DNA from: Anomaloglossus baeobatrachus
Lineage: Eukaryota; Chordata; Amphibia; Anura; Aromobatidae
NCBI RefSeq assembly: GCF_048569485.1
Contig: NC_134355.1
Coordinates: 660,538,215-660,602,214, forward strand
DNA: 64,000 nucleotides
Direction: 5' to 3'
The notes under the pieces: model-generated
Databases searched by the model: none
What the model saw: only the letters and a program-made list of their open reading frames with translations
What the model was told of the DNA's origin: nothing
Shown here: in pieces, positions 31,147 to 42,225 of the stretch
Layout of the letters: every line of letters starts with the position of its first letter
Numbering within the stretch: the stretch's first letter is position 1
Program-made: the position numbers and the translations under genes

Positions 31147-32399
31147 TGTGACGCCCTGGGCAAGCCAGGGGTCACAGGTCATGACACCATCACACCCTAC
31201 ACCCCGGATAGGTACACCAAAGCTACACAAAAATCCTTGTTGCCTTCCTCCAGGGGCTGATGTCCACACCAGGGGGTGGGCCAGGCGGTTGGCTCCGCCC
31301 ACCGAGGAGTTCACAGCCCTAGAGGCGGGAAAACCAGGCAGAAGAGTTTAGGGAGAGATAGAGAGTGGAAGTGAAGTAGTAAACAGTGAAGTGGTAGAGG
31401 AGCAAGAGAGAGGAGTAAAGGTGGAAGAGAAAGTGACAGTTGAGAAAGCCTGAAGTTGGTCCGGGTGTGTGCCCCGGACTGAGACAGCAAGGTCAGCAGA
31501 CGGCGGTGACTGTCTGCAGGAGAGGCTGCTTGGAGGTTGCCGAAAGGGCCACGGTCGGGTGGTGGCCCGGCGGTACCGGAGCGGTATACGAAGAGAAGCC
31601 AGCACTATTGGCAGGGGCTTTTCGGATCCCAGCAAGGCTAGGAGTCGCCGTGAATTTGCCAAATCCGTCAGTGAAGGGAACCTCTGGGTCTCCCAACAAC
31701 CAAGTCCCGATTGAAGGCAACAGTCCAACCATTAGAGAGAGACACCGCCACCGCCAAGGCACCAGTTTCTCAGGGCCAGCGCCTGCGGGCAAGGAGGGGC
31801 TCCTCTGGCACATATCCAAGCCGGGGAGCGGGTTACCAGTGGGAACCCATCGCTACCAACATAGACTTAGGTGCAGGAAAAGGGACCGTCACCGTCAACT
31901 ACCGGGGAAAAGCAACAGCAGCCGTACGTGGGAACCGTCTTTCCAGCCGTGTGTTTTACCGAGAACTGTGTCACCATCTCAGGCTGAGTGAGTACCACAG
32001 TGCCGTGAGGCACAGCGCTGCCCCCGCGTCCCTGCACCCCACCAAGCCTGCACCGGCCCCGCCATCCCTCATCCCCCAACTCATCACTGGGCCCCGGGAC
32101 AACCACTCCCTACCCACGGAGGTGAGAACTAACAACTTTGCTGCTCTCTGTCACCGCTCCCGGGATTCCCATACAGAGCAGCGGTGGTGGCCATACAATC
32201 ACCACAACTGTGGGTGGCGTCACGGACAATAAACTATTCCAAAAAACCAAACCCCTTTCACTCATGGGCAAGGAGCGCCGCTCGAGTCCCCGGGATCCGG
32301 CCCATCGCTCGAGCCACCGAGCAGCAGCAGGCCGCAGCAGCAGCGGCAGCCGGATCCGAGCAGTGGGAGAGCACAGCGTCCCCTCCTCCGCCCGCGACA
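31147..32399 (+). repeat. Third (3') LTR of the array
   Basis: It runs from TGTGACGCCCTGGG to CCCGCGACA, followed by GCTA, the right target duplication. Its last 300 bp differ from the first two LTRs at about 15 sites, while the rest is identical to the middle LTR. Confidence 0.92.
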
Positions 32400-32880
32400 G
32401 CTACATCGCAGCGTGTGACACCAAGGAGCGACAATCAACAATCGCAAAGTCGTTCAAAACGGGGATCGTTGACACGTCGCTCCTTTCCTTAATATCGCTG
32501 CTGCCAAAGGTACGATGTTGTTCGTCGTTCCTGCGGTATCACACATCGCTATGTGTGACACTGCAGGAACGAGGAACATCTTCTTACCTGCGTCCACCGG
32601 CAATGCGTAAGGAAGGAGGTGGGCGGGATGTTACGTCCCGCTCATCTCCGCCCCTCCGCTTCTATTGGCCGGCCGCTTAGTGACGCCGCAGTGACGTCGC
32701 TATGACGCCGAACGCACCTTTCCCTTGAGGGAGGGATTGTTCGGCGGTCACAGCGACATCGCTGACAAGGTATGTGCGTGTGACGCTGCCGTAGCGATAA
32801 TGTTCGCTATGGCAGTGATCACCAAATGTCGAACGAGTGACGGGGGCAGGTGCTATCGCACTCGACATCGCTAGCAATCG

Positions 32881-34363
32881 TGAGTTGAAGGTTCAGTTAA
32901 GGTCACTCAGACCCAGCTGATGCTGAATGGGGTTGCCAGCCTCAGTCGTCAGGCAGGGACAAATCAGGAACAGATTAGGGATTTTTTGAGACTTAATAGA
33001 GTCCTGTTACCTACAGGTATTTTATCTCTTCTGGTTTGTTAATCCTCGTGGTAGGGCTCAATTGTAACATTATGTCCAATATGGACAGTTTTGGTTTCTG
33101 CACAATTCTTATAAACAGCTATTAAAACAAAAGTTTGTACTGGGAGACACATATAGGGCTAATCTTAAAAATAGGATGCAGGACTATCCTTTGCCCTAAA
33201 AAAATGTTAAAAACAAATATATTAGATGTAAGTGTATCTAGAGCTTAGCAAATCGATTACCTGGTCCATAGTCCAGTGGCTCTACTTTTATTCAATAACC
33301 AACGGACTGAAGCCCTTCAGTTCTCTGGCCTTTGAGCATATGGGCTCTTCTTTTGATTAGCCAGCCTGGTGCAGCTTCATATGAACGTCACGCTGTAATG
33401 ATGATGGAAAACTAATCCAGCTAATCAAAAATGGAACCAGGGATGCCAGCAAGTAGAAGGCAGATGAAAGAGCTTCTGCCCGATGGCCACAGAATAGTGA
33501 TTTGGCCACTGAATCAGGATATGACTTGATTAATTGCTCACCTCTATGTGTAAAACCAAAGTTGTAGTAATAAATACAACAATTGCCCCCACAAAAAAAC
33601 TCTCATATAGCGCTTTTGACAGAAAAATAAAAAATTAAGTTAAACCTTTTCCTTAGAGTATGTTTTTATTGTGAAACAGTACTGTAATGTAAAAAAAAAA
33701 ACAACTAACACCTTTGGAACTGCTGCATTTGTACCAAATAAGTTGTAATAAAATTATTTAGTTAATGCTACTGATGAGGTCCTGCATTGAGGTTCTGAGC
33801 AGAGCAGATCAAAGTATTGTAGTGCGCATGCGCGGAACCTCAATGCTGGCTAGAGTGCATGACATAGGACGCGTCATGCACTCAGGCTTCAGAAGGAGGA
33901 CAAAGATGGACGAAAGAGGAGGCGCCGAACTGGAGACCGAAGACACCCATCCGAACGGTTTACACAGCCTTAAGTGAGTATTATAAAGATGTTTTTTTAC
34001 GTTCTACACAGCAGCATGGGCTCTTATATACAGCATGTTAGAACGCTGTATATAAGAGCTCACTGGTGGTGGCCACAGCTTATAGTCGCCAAATCTGGTG
34101 ACAGGTTCCCTTTAAGGTAGCTGATATGTGTAGAGTAGGTCTGTGACTTTAAGTTTATCCTGTCACTTTAGTGCATGGACTTCACCCTGACGAGCAATGG
34201 GCAGTATGGCGAAATGGGTGATGGTCACTGAATTTGTAAACTTTGGCACATAACTAACGTGTATGACTATGTGCACGTGGCTTTGTTGGACATGCCAAGG
34301 TAGATCACACATGTTGCCAAAAAAACAAAAAGACTAATATGCCTTGATATCTATTTTTCTTAC
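32881..34363. other. Intron 7 sequence, mostly featureless, with a small hairpin repeat
   Basis: No coding sequence recognised. At 34010-34062 there is a hairpin GCTCTTATATACAGC / GCTGTATATAAGAGC followed by GGTGACAGGTTCCCTTTAA, text typical of short anuran MITE-like repeats. AT-rich otherwise. Confidence 0.45.
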
Positions 34364-34548
34364 CTTGGGTAGGAGATATCCCCTGAAATGGACATCCTGA
34401 GTGGTAGCATGGGGCACATTGGTTGGAACAATGTTTCCAAAACGTTGAATCTCATGGATGACGGCATCAGTATAAGGCATGTCTTTACGATGACTCACTT
34501 GCGGTTCGGCCGAACCAATAACTTTCTCAATCTCACTTTGGACCTTTT
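34364..34548 (-). CDS. CYP2 cytochrome P450, exon 7
   Basis: 185 bp (CYP2 norm about 188). The acceptor is GTGAAATAG and the donor GTAAG. It starts in phase 1 (completing a Lys codon with exon 6) and ends in phase 0 after YLLPK. It encodes [31 protein letters not shown] and [19 protein letters not shown]. The ExxR motif of the K helix is EIQR; it pairs with the meander to hold the haem fold. The frame is intact despite the 11.2-kb intron to exon 8, which contains the 7.6-kb LTR array. Confidence 0.94.
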
Positions 34549-35067
34549 CTATTTCACAAATGTAAGAAAATAAAAAACAAAACTAGAAGTAAGAATAGTA
34601 TTTATTAAAGTTTTCTCATTGTGTTTTTATCACATTTAGAACCCGATTCATCATTTGCATTTTTTTTAATTCCCTTTTTGTTTATGTCCTGTGGTATTTC
34701 ATACTGTTTTCAGTACCAGAATGTTCATAGATTTTGTGCTAAATCAAAAAGATTCTTATTGTCTACTTTTTTTAGTGCAAAATGTTCCAAGCGCCCCAAA
34801 AATACTGCATGCAACTCTAACATTTGTATAACATTTTTCTGGAATAACAAAAAAAAATTCACTCCACAGAGCAATTAGAGTACATTTTTTTCCCACATCG
34901 GCAAACTAGGCGGACGATGCTTCTTGGCACCAGGCTTCTGCCATCTGACCTGTTATCATGCGGATACCGTAAACTACATTGAATGCAGTTCTATGCCAGG
35001 TGCGGGCACTAAAAAGTGGGAATACATGAACGTAAATATATTTGTAAGTGTTAAAAACATAAGATAC
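34549..35067. other. Intron 6 sequence, nothing recognised
   Basis: AT-rich, with no repeat family or gene that I can name. Confidence 0.5.
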
Positions 35068-35664
35068 TAAGGCGGGCTTTGCACACGACGACATCGCAGG
35101 TGTGATGTCGGTGGGGTCAAATTGAAAATGACGTACTTCCGGCATCGCATGCGACATTGTAGTGTGTAAAGGTTCGATGATACAATTAACGAGCGCAAAA
35201 GCATCGTAATCGTATCATCGGTGCAGCGTCTTCGTAATCCATAATTACGCTGACTCGACGGTCCGATGTTGTTCCTCGCTACTGCTGCAGCACACATCGC
35301 TGTGTGTGAAGTCGCAGGAGCGAGGAACATCTCCTACCGGCGTCACCGCGGCTTCCGTAGGATATGCGGAAGGAAGGAGGTGGGCGGGATGTTTACATCC
35401 CGCTCATCTCCGCCCCTCCGCTCCTATTGGCCGCCTGCCGTGTGACATCGCTGTGACGCCGCACGACCCGCCCCCTTAATAAGGAGGCGGGTCGCCGGCC
35501 AGAGCGACGTCCCAGGACAGGTGAGTCCATGTGAAGCTGCCGTAGCGATAATGTTCGCTGTGGCAGCTATCACAAGGATATCGCAGCTGCGACGGGGGCG
35601 GGGACTATCGCACTCGGCATCGCAGCATCGGCTTGCGATGTCGCAGCGTGCAAAGTACCCCTTA
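35068..35664. mobile_element. GC-rich palindromic MITE, copy C
   Basis: The ends are TAAGGCGGGCTTTGCACACG and GCGTGCAAAGTACCCCTTA. The core has GGAGGTGGGCGGGATG, TCCTATTGGCCGCCTGCC and GGAGGCGGGTCGCCGGCC. Same family as copies A, B, D and E. Confidence 0.85.
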
Positions 35665-36149
35665 GCATTATTGTGCAAAAACCAAACAATCACGACAAGG
35701 TGTACCTAAATATGCATGATCTTTGAACACTATTGTACAATCTTTCCAAAAGTGTGCGGGTCTTGTATTTTTTCTTTGTCATACTACACATTGGGGTGTG
35801 TGGCCCTCTCCTGTGCTCAGCACCCTTATTAACCCACATTTCCAACACAAGGTTTTAATTGCGAGCTATGCCTGATTTACTCCACATTCAGATGAAGCTG
35901 AAGATAATGCAGGAGGAGTTATATACACCGAGAACCTGACTCACAAAGGCCCGCCCCTGATGCTCACAACAATCAAAGTGCAGTGCATTTCTGGAACTTT
36001 GATTAAATATATTTCAGCAACCAAGCATCCAATCTTTGAACAAAACGTATGGTTAGATTCAACATCCTAGTGCCAGTATGGCACTGCCTTTACCTGATAT
36101 AGCAAAACTCTGGTGGTTTGTTCCCTTTAACCGAAATGACCTTCAGGAA
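35665..36149. other. Intron 6 sequence, nothing recognised
   Basis: No gene or named repeat seen. Confidence 0.45.
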
Positions 36150-36800
36150 GATTTAGCAGACTCTGGAATTGTAGTACATTGTTCTACATTGAGATAACAG
36201 CACAAATATGATCTTCATGGAAGAGTCATCAGAAAAAAACCTCTTCTGCATCCTCGCTAAAAAATGCAGCATTAGAAGTATGCAAAAAAAAAATATAAAC
36301 AAGCCTGATGCATTTTGGAAACAAGGCCTGTGCACCGATGAGGTTAAGATAGAGCTCTTTGGCCACAATGATTTAAGGTATGTGTGGAGAAAAAAAGGGC
36401 ACAGAATTTCAGGAAAAGACCATATTGCCAACCATTAAGCATGGTGTGGATCAATCATGCTATGGGGTTGTGTTGCAACCAATTGCATGCGGAACATTTC
36501 ACTGGTAGAGGAAAGAATGGATTCAATGAAATTTCAACAAATTCTTGATGCAAACATAACACCATCTTTAAAAAAGCTGAAGTTGAAAAGAGGATGGTTT
36601 CCACAAATGGATAATGATCCTTAACACATGTCAAAATCCACAATAGACGACCTCAGAAGGCGCAAGCTGAAGGTTTTACAGTGGCCCTCACAGTCCCCTG
36701 ATCTGAACATCATTGAAAATCTGTGGCTAGATCTCAAAAGAGAGCAGTGCATGAAAGACGAGCCAGGAATCTCACACAACTGAAAGACATCTCCAAGGAA
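36150..36800 (+). pseudogene. Tc1/mariner transposase relic
   Basis: Plus-strand matches to Tc1 transposase: DEVKIELFGHNDLRYVWRKK (the DET..KIELFG block), MDNDP-like text near 36609, and [16 protein letters not shown] near 36680-36720 with DLKRA and ISKEE at the end. The frame is interrupted by several stops and shifts. No terminal inverted repeats are recognised around it. An inactive, fairly old fragment. Confidence 0.8.
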
Positions 36801-36819
36801 GAGCGGTGCATGCTCTTTC

Positions 36820-37425
36820 ACCGTCTGTCTCTTTCCACGTCTTGTCTCTTTCCTCATCTGTCTCTGTCTCTTTCCTTTTCTCTGTCTCTTTCCCCATCTG
36901 TCTCTTTCCCCGTCTGTCTCTTTCCCCGTCTGTCCCTTTCCCAGTCTGTCTCTGTTTATTTCCTTATCTCTGTCTCTTTCCTTGTCTCTGTCCCTTTCCC
37001 CATCTGTCTCTTTCCACGTCTGTCTCTTTCCACGTCTGTCTCTTTCCACGTCTGTCTCTTTCCACGTCTGTCTCTTTCCACGTCTGTCTCTTTCCCCGTC
37101 TTGTCTCTTTCCTCATCTGTCTCTGTCTCTTTCCTTTTCTCTGTCTTTTTCCCCATCTGTCTCTTTCCCCATCTGTCTCTTTCCTCATCTGTCTCTTTCC
37201 TCGTCTGTCTCTTTCCTCGTCTGTCTCTTTCCCCGTCTGTCTCTTTCCCCGTCTGTCTCTTTCCCCGTCTGTCTCTGTTTCTTTCCTTATCTCTGTCTCT
37301 TTCCTCGTCTCTGTCTCTTTCCCCATCTGTCTCTTTCCCTGTCTGTCTCTTTCCACGTCTGTCTCTTTCCATGTCTGTCTCTTTCCCTGTCTGTCTCTGT
37401 CTCTTTCCTTGTCTCTACAATCAAA
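36820..37425. repeat. (CTGTCTCTTTCC)n pyrimidine array
   Basis: A 12-bp-based array with variants (CCACGT, CCTCAT, CCCCGT inserts before CTGTCTCTTTCC). It is stop-free over long stretches, giving Ser/Leu/Phe/Cys-rich frames that are not genes. A second array with the same core lies at 38171-38465. Confidence 0.93.
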
Positions 37426-38170
37426 ATGACTGCTGGAACTCCATTGTAAATGTGAACAGGGTGCTAGCCAAAAAATACATAATCTATATGAAGTGAAAGC
37501 TGCACACCAAATTCAGAGTAATATGAACAAACATAACTGTTTGATGATACATAAAGAATGAAAAATACAAGTAGCCATATGAAAAATGGAAAAACATTTT
37601 TTTGGTGATATTGCATAACTGCTGAGGATTATTTTGAAAAAAAGAGATATTTAGCTAATGTATTGATCAATTCATTACTGCCCCATAACCACTTCATGGT
37701 AATCTCTTATTTATGGGGTCCCTAACAAAAGGTTACCTCTATATACGGTTAAAACCTGCTTGTATGCATGGGTACCTAACCAAATGTTACCTCTATGTGC
37801 GGCTGAAACCTGAGGTATGGGAAGCAAGGGACCTGGCTATATAGGAAGTTGAATAATCATGGCTAAAAGGCGGGACTGGGTTCTCAGACAGAAAAAAAAA
37901 ATGCATAACAATCAATATGACTGCTGGAACTCCATTGTAAATGTGAACAGGGTGCTAGCCAAAAATACATAATCTATATGAAGTGAAAGCTGCACACCAA
38001 ATTCAGAGTAATATGAACAAGCATAACTGCTTGATGATACATAAAGAATGAAAAATACAACTAGCCATATGAAAAACATTTTTTGGTGATATTGCATAAC
38101 TGCTGAGGATTATTTTGAAAAAAAGAGATATTTAGCTAATGTATTGATCAATTCATTACTGCCCCATAAG
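37426..38170. repeat. Direct duplication of about 265 bp
   Basis: 37426-37697 and 37910-38170 share ATGACTGCTGGAACTCCATT through TCATTACTGCCCCATAA with few differences. They are separated by about 210 bp holding two copies of a ...GGTTACCTCTAT... unit. Each copy adjoins a CTGTCTCTTTCC array. Confidence 0.88.
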
Positions 38171-38734
38171 CACTTTCCTTGTCTCTGTCTCTTTCCCCAT
38201 CTGTCTCTTTCCCCATCTGTTTCTGTCTCTTTCTCCGTCTCTTGTCTGTTTCTTTCCCTGTCTTTTTCCTTGTCTCTGTCTCTCTGTCTGTCTCTTTCCC
38301 TGTCTCTCTGTCTCTTTCCCTCTCTGTCTCTGTCTCTTTCCCTGTCTCTCTGTCTCTTTCCTTGTCTGTCTGTGTCTCTCTGCCTGTCTGTGTCTTTGAC
38401 TGTCTCTTTCTATCTATCTCTTTTCCTGTCTGTCTCTTTCTGTCTCTGTCTCTCTCTATCCGTCTCTCCGCCAACATCATATTACCTCACACATAAGCTT
38501 CTTATACTAACAATGTCCTTTGTTCCTATAGCAACCAATTACAGCTCCTATTAATAACCTAATAGCTCAAAGCTCCATTGACTTTAATGGATGCAGTTTT
38601 TTTTGGAGAATAACTGTAAAGCGCGGGGTTAAATTTTCCCGTCAAAACTTAGTCTATGATGTTCCCTGAGTCACATGAGGCGTCTGAGCAAAATTTTGTG
38701 ATTTCAAATGTGACGGTGCGGATTCCTTTAGCGG

Positions 38735-38784
<50 letters not shown>

Positions 38785-38802
38785 TCAGCTTTATATATTA
38801 GA
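38171..38802 (-). mobile_element. Helitron-like 5' part with microsatellites
   Basis: It comprises a CTGTCTCTTT array (38171-38465), then a 270-bp block (CACATAAGCTTCTTATACTA near 38490 to GCGGATTCCTTTAGC), (AC)n at 38741-38780 and CTCAGCTTTATATATTAGA. On the minus strand it starts TCTAATATATAAAGC, as a Helitron 5' end would. The same block recurs at 59585-59880, also after a CT-rich array. The 3' hairpin end is not found. Confidence 0.5.
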
Positions 38803-39450
38803 TTTACATATTTTTAGTTAGCCATTAAAAGGTATCAACTACTGAGGACTCTCACTTCTTTGAAACAATTTTTTTTATGTATGTATGTATGTTTGGATTT
38901 GTTCCCATAATCACAAATGCTTTGCTACAGTTTCTTGCATAGAAAAACAATAAGGTTATATTTGGACAAAACATTTTTTTTTTCGAGCTGTAGACATGTA
39001 GCAAGGGCTCTGTTTGCAGTTAGTGCTCAGTTGGGTACACAACATTGTTGCATGAACCCCTTTTTCACCTTTATTGAGATTTTATGTGACCATAGTGTCC
39101 AGAAGTTCAAAAAAGACCCAAGATTGTGACATCACTCTCCAGCTTTTACTCCCTCCTCTCTTTCACAGCCTAGGGACCTCTGCACAGGTGACAGAGCATG
39201 CCCACTACATTCTCCCATAGAAGATACTAGATTGTTTTTTCACTTTATTTTTGAGGTAGCAGCTGTTAAGAAAATTTCTGAGCTGTTGAGCACAGTTTAG
39301 AGCAGCTGTTCAGGCAATACGGCAGCCACCATCATGATGAATAGTAAATAAAATTAGAGAAAGAGAAGTAGATAATTACTATATTACCATCTGATTTACA
39401 TTGATAAAAGGAAAATAAAACATACATTCCCATATATAAAGGGCTCTTAC

Positions 39451-39592
39451 TTTGGATTTCTGGATATTTCATCATCAGTAGAAGGCCCCATCTCAGGGTA
39501 GTGGAGGTGGTCTCCATACCCGCAGAAAAGAGGTCTGTAACCAGCACAGTTAGGTTTTCATTATTGAAGTATAATTCAGGATTTGGCTTTTC
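39451..39592 (-). CDS. CYP2 cytochrome P450, exon 6
   Basis: 142 bp, the CYP2 standard. The acceptor is CATTTTTTTAG and the donor GTAAGAG. It starts in phase 0 (EKPNPELYF) and ends in phase 1 (EIQ plus one base). It encodes [20 protein letters not shown], the I helix with the oxygen-activating A-G-x-E-T-T motif (AGMETTS; Met replaces the more common Thr or Asp), then [16 protein letters not shown]. The upstream intron of 19.3 kb is nearly all one Tc1 transposon with nested insertions. Confidence 0.94.
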
Positions 39593-39677
39593 CTAAAAAA
39601 ATGAAATATATCACATATTTTGCATTACAGAAATGTGATTATTCTCATTATTTTCACACTATTATTTTAGTTACTTT

Positions 39678-40085
39678 AAAGGGAATCTGTCAGCAGGTTT
39701 TTGTTATTTAGGCTGAAGACAGCGTGCTGCAAGGGTTAACACATAATTCAGGGATGCCTGTCTTGTCCGATCTGTATTTGCTATGTTAGTTTAACCAGCA
39801 GGACTTCTTATTGCTTGGACTACAATGTCATGCACACGCCAGTCCGATACACTCCTCCTCTGATCAACGCTTCACTGTCAAGTCAATGTACAATGTTTAC
39901 TGAGAGCCTGGTGTGAGCGGAACAGCTATATCAGCTCTGCTTCATGGATAAATATAAATATTCTTATTGTGCTAAAACAGCTGCAGCCAGTAATCTAAGT
40001 GATACATTGTTGGTTTCAGGGTCTCTTTGCCTACATCATGCTGCTCTCAGATGAGGTAGCAAAAACCTGATGACAGATTCCCTTT
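39678..40085. mobile_element. MITE with AAAGGGAATCTGTCA ends
   Basis: The terminal inverted repeats are AAAGGGAATCTGTCAGCAGG and CCTGATGACAGATTCCCTTT, with an inner GTTTTTG / CAAAAAC extension. A related partial copy ends near 40375 (GTTGCTGACAGGTTTCTTTT). It resembles an abundant anuran MITE type (recognition from memory). Confidence 0.75.
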
Positions 40086-40519
40086 CAGGAAAAATCTGTG
40101 GCTCTTGCTTTTCAGCTTTTTTTTTACCCACAGTGTACTGTGTCTGTAATTAAAATTGCATAATTATGTACTGATATGTTATCCCTGTAAAGAAAGGTAA
40201 TTAAAATTTTCATATAGCTCTGCTAGATCTGCAGCAAAGAAAACTTTGATTTTATAACAGCCGTAGCAACCAGTAAGCTAAGTGACAAATCACTGGAATC
40301 AATGTATCTGTCCCGTTATCATTCTACTCTCAGATTACATAGTAAACAGTTGCTGACAGGTTTCTTTTAAACTGAGCACTTGATGAGTTCAGCTCATAAA
40401 ATCCAAAGGAAAAAGGATTTTCACATTATGTCATCATGAGGTGCTGTTACAAGGGCATCTCAATAATTAGAATATCATCAAAAATTTAATTAATTCCAGT
40501 AATTCAATACAAAAAGTGA

Positions 40520-41060
40520 AAGCATATATTATATAGAGTCATTACACACAGAGGGATCTATTCCTATATATTATATAGAGTCATTACACACAGAGGGATC
40601 TATTCCTATATATTATATAGAGTCATTACACACAAAGATTTATTCCTATATATTCTATAGAGTGATTACACACAGAGGGATCTATTCCTATATATTATAT
40701 AGAGTCATTACACACAGAGGGATCTATTTCTATATATTCTATAGAGTCATTACACACAGAGGGATCTATTCCTATATATATATTATATAGAGTCATTACA
40801 CACAGAGGGATCTATTTCTATATATTACCTTGTCATTACACACAGAGGGATCTATTTCTATATATTATATAGAGTCATTACACACAGAGGGATCTATTTC
40901 TATATATTATATAGCGTCATTACACACAGAGATATTTATTCCTATACTGTATATTATATAGAGTCATTACACACAGAGGGATCTATTTATATATATATTA
41001 TATAGAGTCATTACACACAGAGATATCAATTTCTCTATATTTTATAGAGTCATTACACAC
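40520..41060. repeat. 42-bp Tc1-derived satellite, left block
   Basis: Units of ATATTATATAGAGTCATTAC + ACACAGAGGGATCTATTCCT, about 12 copies with length variation. The same unit in opposite orientation forms the block at 57110-58580. Confidence 0.92.
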
Positions 41061-41209
41061 AAATGGATCTATATCACGTGTTTATTTCTGTTAATGTTGA
41101 GGATTATGGCTTACAGCCAATGAAAACCCAAAAGTCATTATCTCAGAAAATTAGAATATTATATAAGACCAACTGAAAAATGATTTAACACTCAGAAATG
41201 TTGGCGCCT

Positions 41210-42225
41210 ACTGAAAAGTCTGTACAGTAAATGCCTCAATACTTGGTCACGGCTCCTTTTGCATGAATTACTGCATCAATGCGGCATGGCATGGAGGTGA
41301 TCAGCCTGTGGCACTGCTGAGGTGTTATGGAAGCCCAGGTTGCTTTGATAGCAGCCTTCAGCTCCTCTGCATTGTTGGGTCTGGTGTCTGTCATAGATTC
41401 TCTATGGGGTTTAGGTCAGGTGTGTTTGCTGGCCAATCAAGCACAGTGATATTGTGGTTAGTAAACGAGATATTGGTACTTTGGCAGTGTAGACAGGGGC
41501 CAAGTCCTGCTGGAAAATGAAATTTCCATCTCCAAAAAGCTCGTTGGCAGAGAGAAGCGTGAAGTGCTCTGAAATTTCCTGGTAGACGGCTGCGCTGACT
41601 CTGGTCTTGATGAAACACAGTGGACCTAAACCAGCAGATGACATGGCTCCCCAAACCATCACTGATTGTTAAGACTTTACACTAGACCTCAGCAGCTTGG
41701 ATTGTGGCCTCTCCACTCTTCCTCCAGACTCTGAAACCGCGATTTCCAAATGAAATGCAAAATTTACTTTCATCTGAAAACAACACCTTGGACCAGTGAG
41801 CAACAGTCCAGTTATTTTTCTCCTTGGCCCAGGTAAGACGCTTCTGGCGTTGTCTATTAATAATGAGTGGCTTAACACAAGGAATGCAACAGTTGTACCC
41901 CATGTCCTGGATACATCTGTGTGTGGTGACTCTTGAAGCACTGACTCCAGCAGCAGTCCACTCTTTGTGAATCTGCCCCCAAATTTTCTAAAGGCCTTTT
42001 CTTAACAATCCTATTAAGGTTGCGGTTATCCCGGTTGCTTGTGCACCTTTATCTACCACACTTTTTCCTTCCACTCAACTTTTCATTAATATGCTTGGAT
42101 AAAGCACTCTGTGAACAGCCAGCTTCTTAGTAATGATCTTTTGTGGCTTACCCTCCTTGTGGAGTGTGTCAATGACTGCCTTCTGGACATCTGTCAAGTC
42201 AGCAGTCTTCCCAATGATTATGTAG
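41210..42225 (-). pseudogene. Tc1 transposase (inactive)
   Basis: Minus strand. The N-terminal helix-turn-helix region starts near 42225 with KTADLTDVQKAVIDTLHKEG (the initiator codon is changed to ATT). Next are RVTTHRCIQDMGYNCCIPCV, WAKEKNNWT, WSKVLFSDESKF (first catalytic Asp), VWRKSGEA, FIFQQDLAPVYTAK (second Asp) and LDWPANTPDLNPIENL (last catalytic block). The frame has at least two shifts and several stops, so the enzyme is dead. The sequence is otherwise close to the Tc1-like elements common in frogs and fish. Confidence 0.9.

Larger units (their letters stand above)
24795..32399 (+). mobile_element. Tandem array of cold-shock LTR elements: LTR-internal-LTR-internal-LTR
   Basis: Three LTRs (24795-26042, 27969-29220, 31147-32399) alternate with two internal regions of equal length (1,926 bp, 26043-27968 and 29221-31146). 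The repeat period is 3,174-3,178 bp. A single 4-bp target duplication GCTA (24791-24794 and 32400-32403) flanks the whole array. The two internal regions differ at only a few positions, whereas the outer LTRs differ from each other at about 40 positions (about 3%). The middle LTR matches the third LTR in its left part and the first LTR in its right part. Both units look whole. There is no pol gene. Confidence 0.93.
24691..32880. mobile_element. GC-rich MITE, copy B, split by the LTR array
   Basis: The left part 24691-24794 begins TAAGGGTGCTTTACATGCTG. The right part 32400-32880 holds the family's core (TTCTATTGGCCGGCCG, GGAGGTGGGCGGGATG) and ends near CATCGCTAGCAATCG. The sequence is interrupted at GCTA, which is duplicated on both sides of the LTR array. 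The extreme right terminus is eroded. Confidence 0.75.

Noticed and set aside
24795-32399. Two independent insertions side by side
   Set aside because: Only one target duplication flanks the array, the internal regions are nearly identical and the middle LTR is a hybrid. Recombination explains all of it with a single insertion.
36723-37496. Ser/Leu/Cys/Phe-rich frames and Lys/Arg/Glu-rich antisense frames
   Set aside because: Translation of the CTGTCTCTTTCC array.
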